This document shows, piece after piece, positions 62,856 through 64,000 of a stretch of DNA of 64,000 bases. Each line of letters opens with the position of its first letter. The stretch's first letter is position 1. Source of the DNA: Planctomycetota bacterium (GTDB taxonomy: Bacteria > Planctomycetota > J058); assembly GCA_023954375.1 (NCBI GenBank), contig JAMLIC010000013.1, forward strand, positions 62,001 to 126,000, read 5' to 3'. The translations under genes were made by a program, and so were the position numbers. The notes under the pieces were generated by a model. That model was not told the origin of the DNA. It ran no database searches and worked only from the letters and a program-made list of their open reading frames with translations.

Positions 62856-62907
62856 CCCGTCGGCCGTCGTCGCCTCGTCCCCTGCGCGGCCCGGGCGTCA
62901 CGTCCGG

Positions 62908-64000
62908 ATGACGCGTCTCGATCCGGAGAGCGGCCTCGCTCCGCAAGTGCCACCGCCTTCGAGCCCAGGCGGGGCACTCCCCGTGCTGGGCCTGGCCCCT
63001 CCCGTGCCGGACGCCGCTCCAGAACCATCGGTGCGAGGCCTGCTCACGACAGGCCTGGTGGTCGCCCTCGTGGCGGTCATCTTCGTGCTCGACCTGCTCA
63101 CGCCGCGCGGCGTGGCCATGGGCGCGGCCTACGTGTGCCCGGTGCTCCTGGCGTTCGCCTCCCCGCGGCGGACGCTCCCGGTCGAGGTGGCGGCGGTCGC
63201 GACGGGCCTCACGCTGCTCAACTACCACCTCTCGCCCGACTACGTCGGGGCCGCCTGGGTGGTGGTCGTCAACCGCGTCCTGTCGGTCGGCATGATCTGG
63301 TTCGTGGCCCTGCTCTCCCTCGAGCGCCGGCGCGTCGGCGCCGCGCTGCGGCAGGCGGAGGCCCGCAGCGCCGTCGTGGTCGAGGCGGCCATGGACGCGA
63401 TCCTCACCGTGGACGCGGCGGGGCGGGTCCAGGGGATCAACCCGGCGGGCCGGCGGGCGTTCGGCGTCGGGGGCGGAGACGTCCGCGCGGCGAGCGACCT
63501 CCTCCCGGCCTGGACGGCGGCCGGTCCGCCCGTCGTCGACGGCGTCGTCGACACGCTGGGGCGACGGACCGACGGCACCACCTTCCCCGTGCGCCTCGCC
63601 GTCAGCCGGACGACGACCGGCGAGGGCCCCGCGTTCGTCGCGATCGTGCACGACGCGTCGGCGCTCCGCGCCCGGGGCCAGTCGCTGGCCCTCCTCCTCG
63701 CCCACCTGCCGGTGGAGGTCCTCCGGGTGGACGCGGAGGGCCGCGTCGTCGAGCGCCACGGGGACGCGCTCGCGCGCCTGGGCCTCGACCCGAACGACCT
63801 GCTGCCCCGCCTGGCGGGCGACCTCGCCCGCGCCCGCGCCGGCGAGCCGGCCCACACGATCACCGACCTCGACGTCCGGGGGCGCCCGCTGAGCCTCGAG
63901 CACTGGCTCGTGCTCGACGCCGTGTGCGCGCCGTGCGCCCTGTGGTTCTGCCTCGACGTGAGCGAGCGGCGCCGCCTGGAGCGGAAGATGGGGGTCGCGG
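62908..64000 (+). CDS. Membrane sensor protein with PAS domain, probable histidine kinase (partial, runs off the window)
   Basis: At least 364 residues with no stop before the end. After a Pro-rich N-terminus come three or four membrane helices (about 47-140; TGLVVALVAVIFVLDLL, AAYVCPVLLAFASP, AWVVVVNRVLSVGMIWFVAL). This MASE-like membrane module is followed by a PAS domain (about 160-260; VVEAAMDAILTVDAAGRVQGINPAG) and a second PAS-like region. The window ends at LDVSERRRLERKM, the usual lead-in to a HisKA domain. Kinase identity is inference from that context. ATG at 62908 was chosen as the first start with continuous homology-like sequence; no strong ribosome site is seen. Confidence 0.75.
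   Translation, partial: MTRLDPESGLAPQVPPPSSPGGALPVLGLAPPVPDAAPEPSVRGLLTTGLVVALVAVIFVLDLLTPRGVAMGAAYVCPVLLAFASPRRTLPVEVAAVATGLTLLNYHLSPDYVGAAWVVVVNRVLSVGMIWFVALLSLERRRVGAALRQAEARSAVVVEAAMDAILTVDAAGRVQGINPAGRRAFGVGGGDVRAASDLLPAWTAAGPPVVDGVVDTLGRRTDGTTFPVRLAVSRTTTGEGPAFVAIVHDASALRARGQSLALLLAHLPVEVLRVDAEGRVVERHGDALARLGLDPNDLLPRLAGDLARARAGEPAHTITDLDVRGRPLSLEHWLVLDAVCAPCALWFCLDVSERRRLERKMGVA

Overview
The window is very GC-rich DNA (about 75% G+C by eye), densely coded on both strands, with many GTG starts and many start/stop overlaps (GTGA, ATGA). No stretch without a gene exceeds about 270 bases. No rRNA, tRNA or CRISPR array was recognised. The gene content (ECF sigma factors paired with large membrane anti-sigma proteins, prokaryotic RING-type zinc fingers, Ser/Thr kinases with WD-type or novel N-terminal domains, a DUF6941-type protein, a histone-H1-like tail protein, YfhO-type and PilT proteins) suggests a Planctomycetota-like bacterium, probably a contig from an environmental assembly. 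That assignment is inference from families, not from a marker gene.

Layout. 1-3.7 kb: H1-like basic protein, thioredoxin, then an ECF sigma factor translationally coupled to an anti-sigma factor with a RING finger and four secretin-type STN domains. 3.7-8.6 kb: a giant regulator (pseudokinase, AAA ATPase, TPR, GAF, sigma-54 AAA, Fis-type HTH) broken at 7.61-7.81 kb by about 200 bases of unrelated, less GC-rich sequence encoding part of a DUF1549 protein on the opposite strand. 8.6-18.4 kb: alpha/beta-hydrolase lipoprotein, NYN-domain protein, a second ECF sigma with a small companion, a GT2 glycosyltransferase/pentapeptide/membrane-protein cluster, PilT, a DUF6941-type protein and a small protein made of seven 11-residue repeats. 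18.6-21.8 kb: a second sigma/anti-sigma cassette, with a beta-propeller in place of three of the STN domains. 21.8-33.4 kb: zinc/TM protein, YfhO-type protein, DUF222-HNH nuclease, PreP-like M16 protease, NrdR next to a double ATP-cone NrdD-like protein, and ComB. 33.5-46.3 kb: RING-TPR protein, odd SDR, Ser/Thr kinase, Na/Pi symporter, sirtuin, OLD-type ATPase/TOPRIM protein, hybrid histidine kinase followed by a degenerate sigma-like protein. 46.3-53.7 kb: large secreted protein, HEAT-repeat protein, GMC oxidoreductase with partner. 53.75-57.92 kb: a fatty-acid-desaturase gene split by a complete recombinase-in-trio (RIT) element. 57.9-64 kb: WD-repeat kinase, Nif3-like protein, two coupled Hsp20 genes and the start of a sensor protein that runs off the end.

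Themes. Regulation dominates: three clear ECF sigma factors, a fourth degenerate one, three kinases (one a pseudokinase), a sigma-54 activator, a hybrid histidine kinase and a further sensor. The same RING-like zinc module is reused in three membrane proteins with different outer modules (4xSTN, STN plus propeller, TPR). The two structural events most worth checking are the RIT insertion, which can be undone on paper to restore the desaturase frame, and the DUF1549 fragment inside the kinase/activator gene, which may be an assembly chimera or a real replacement.
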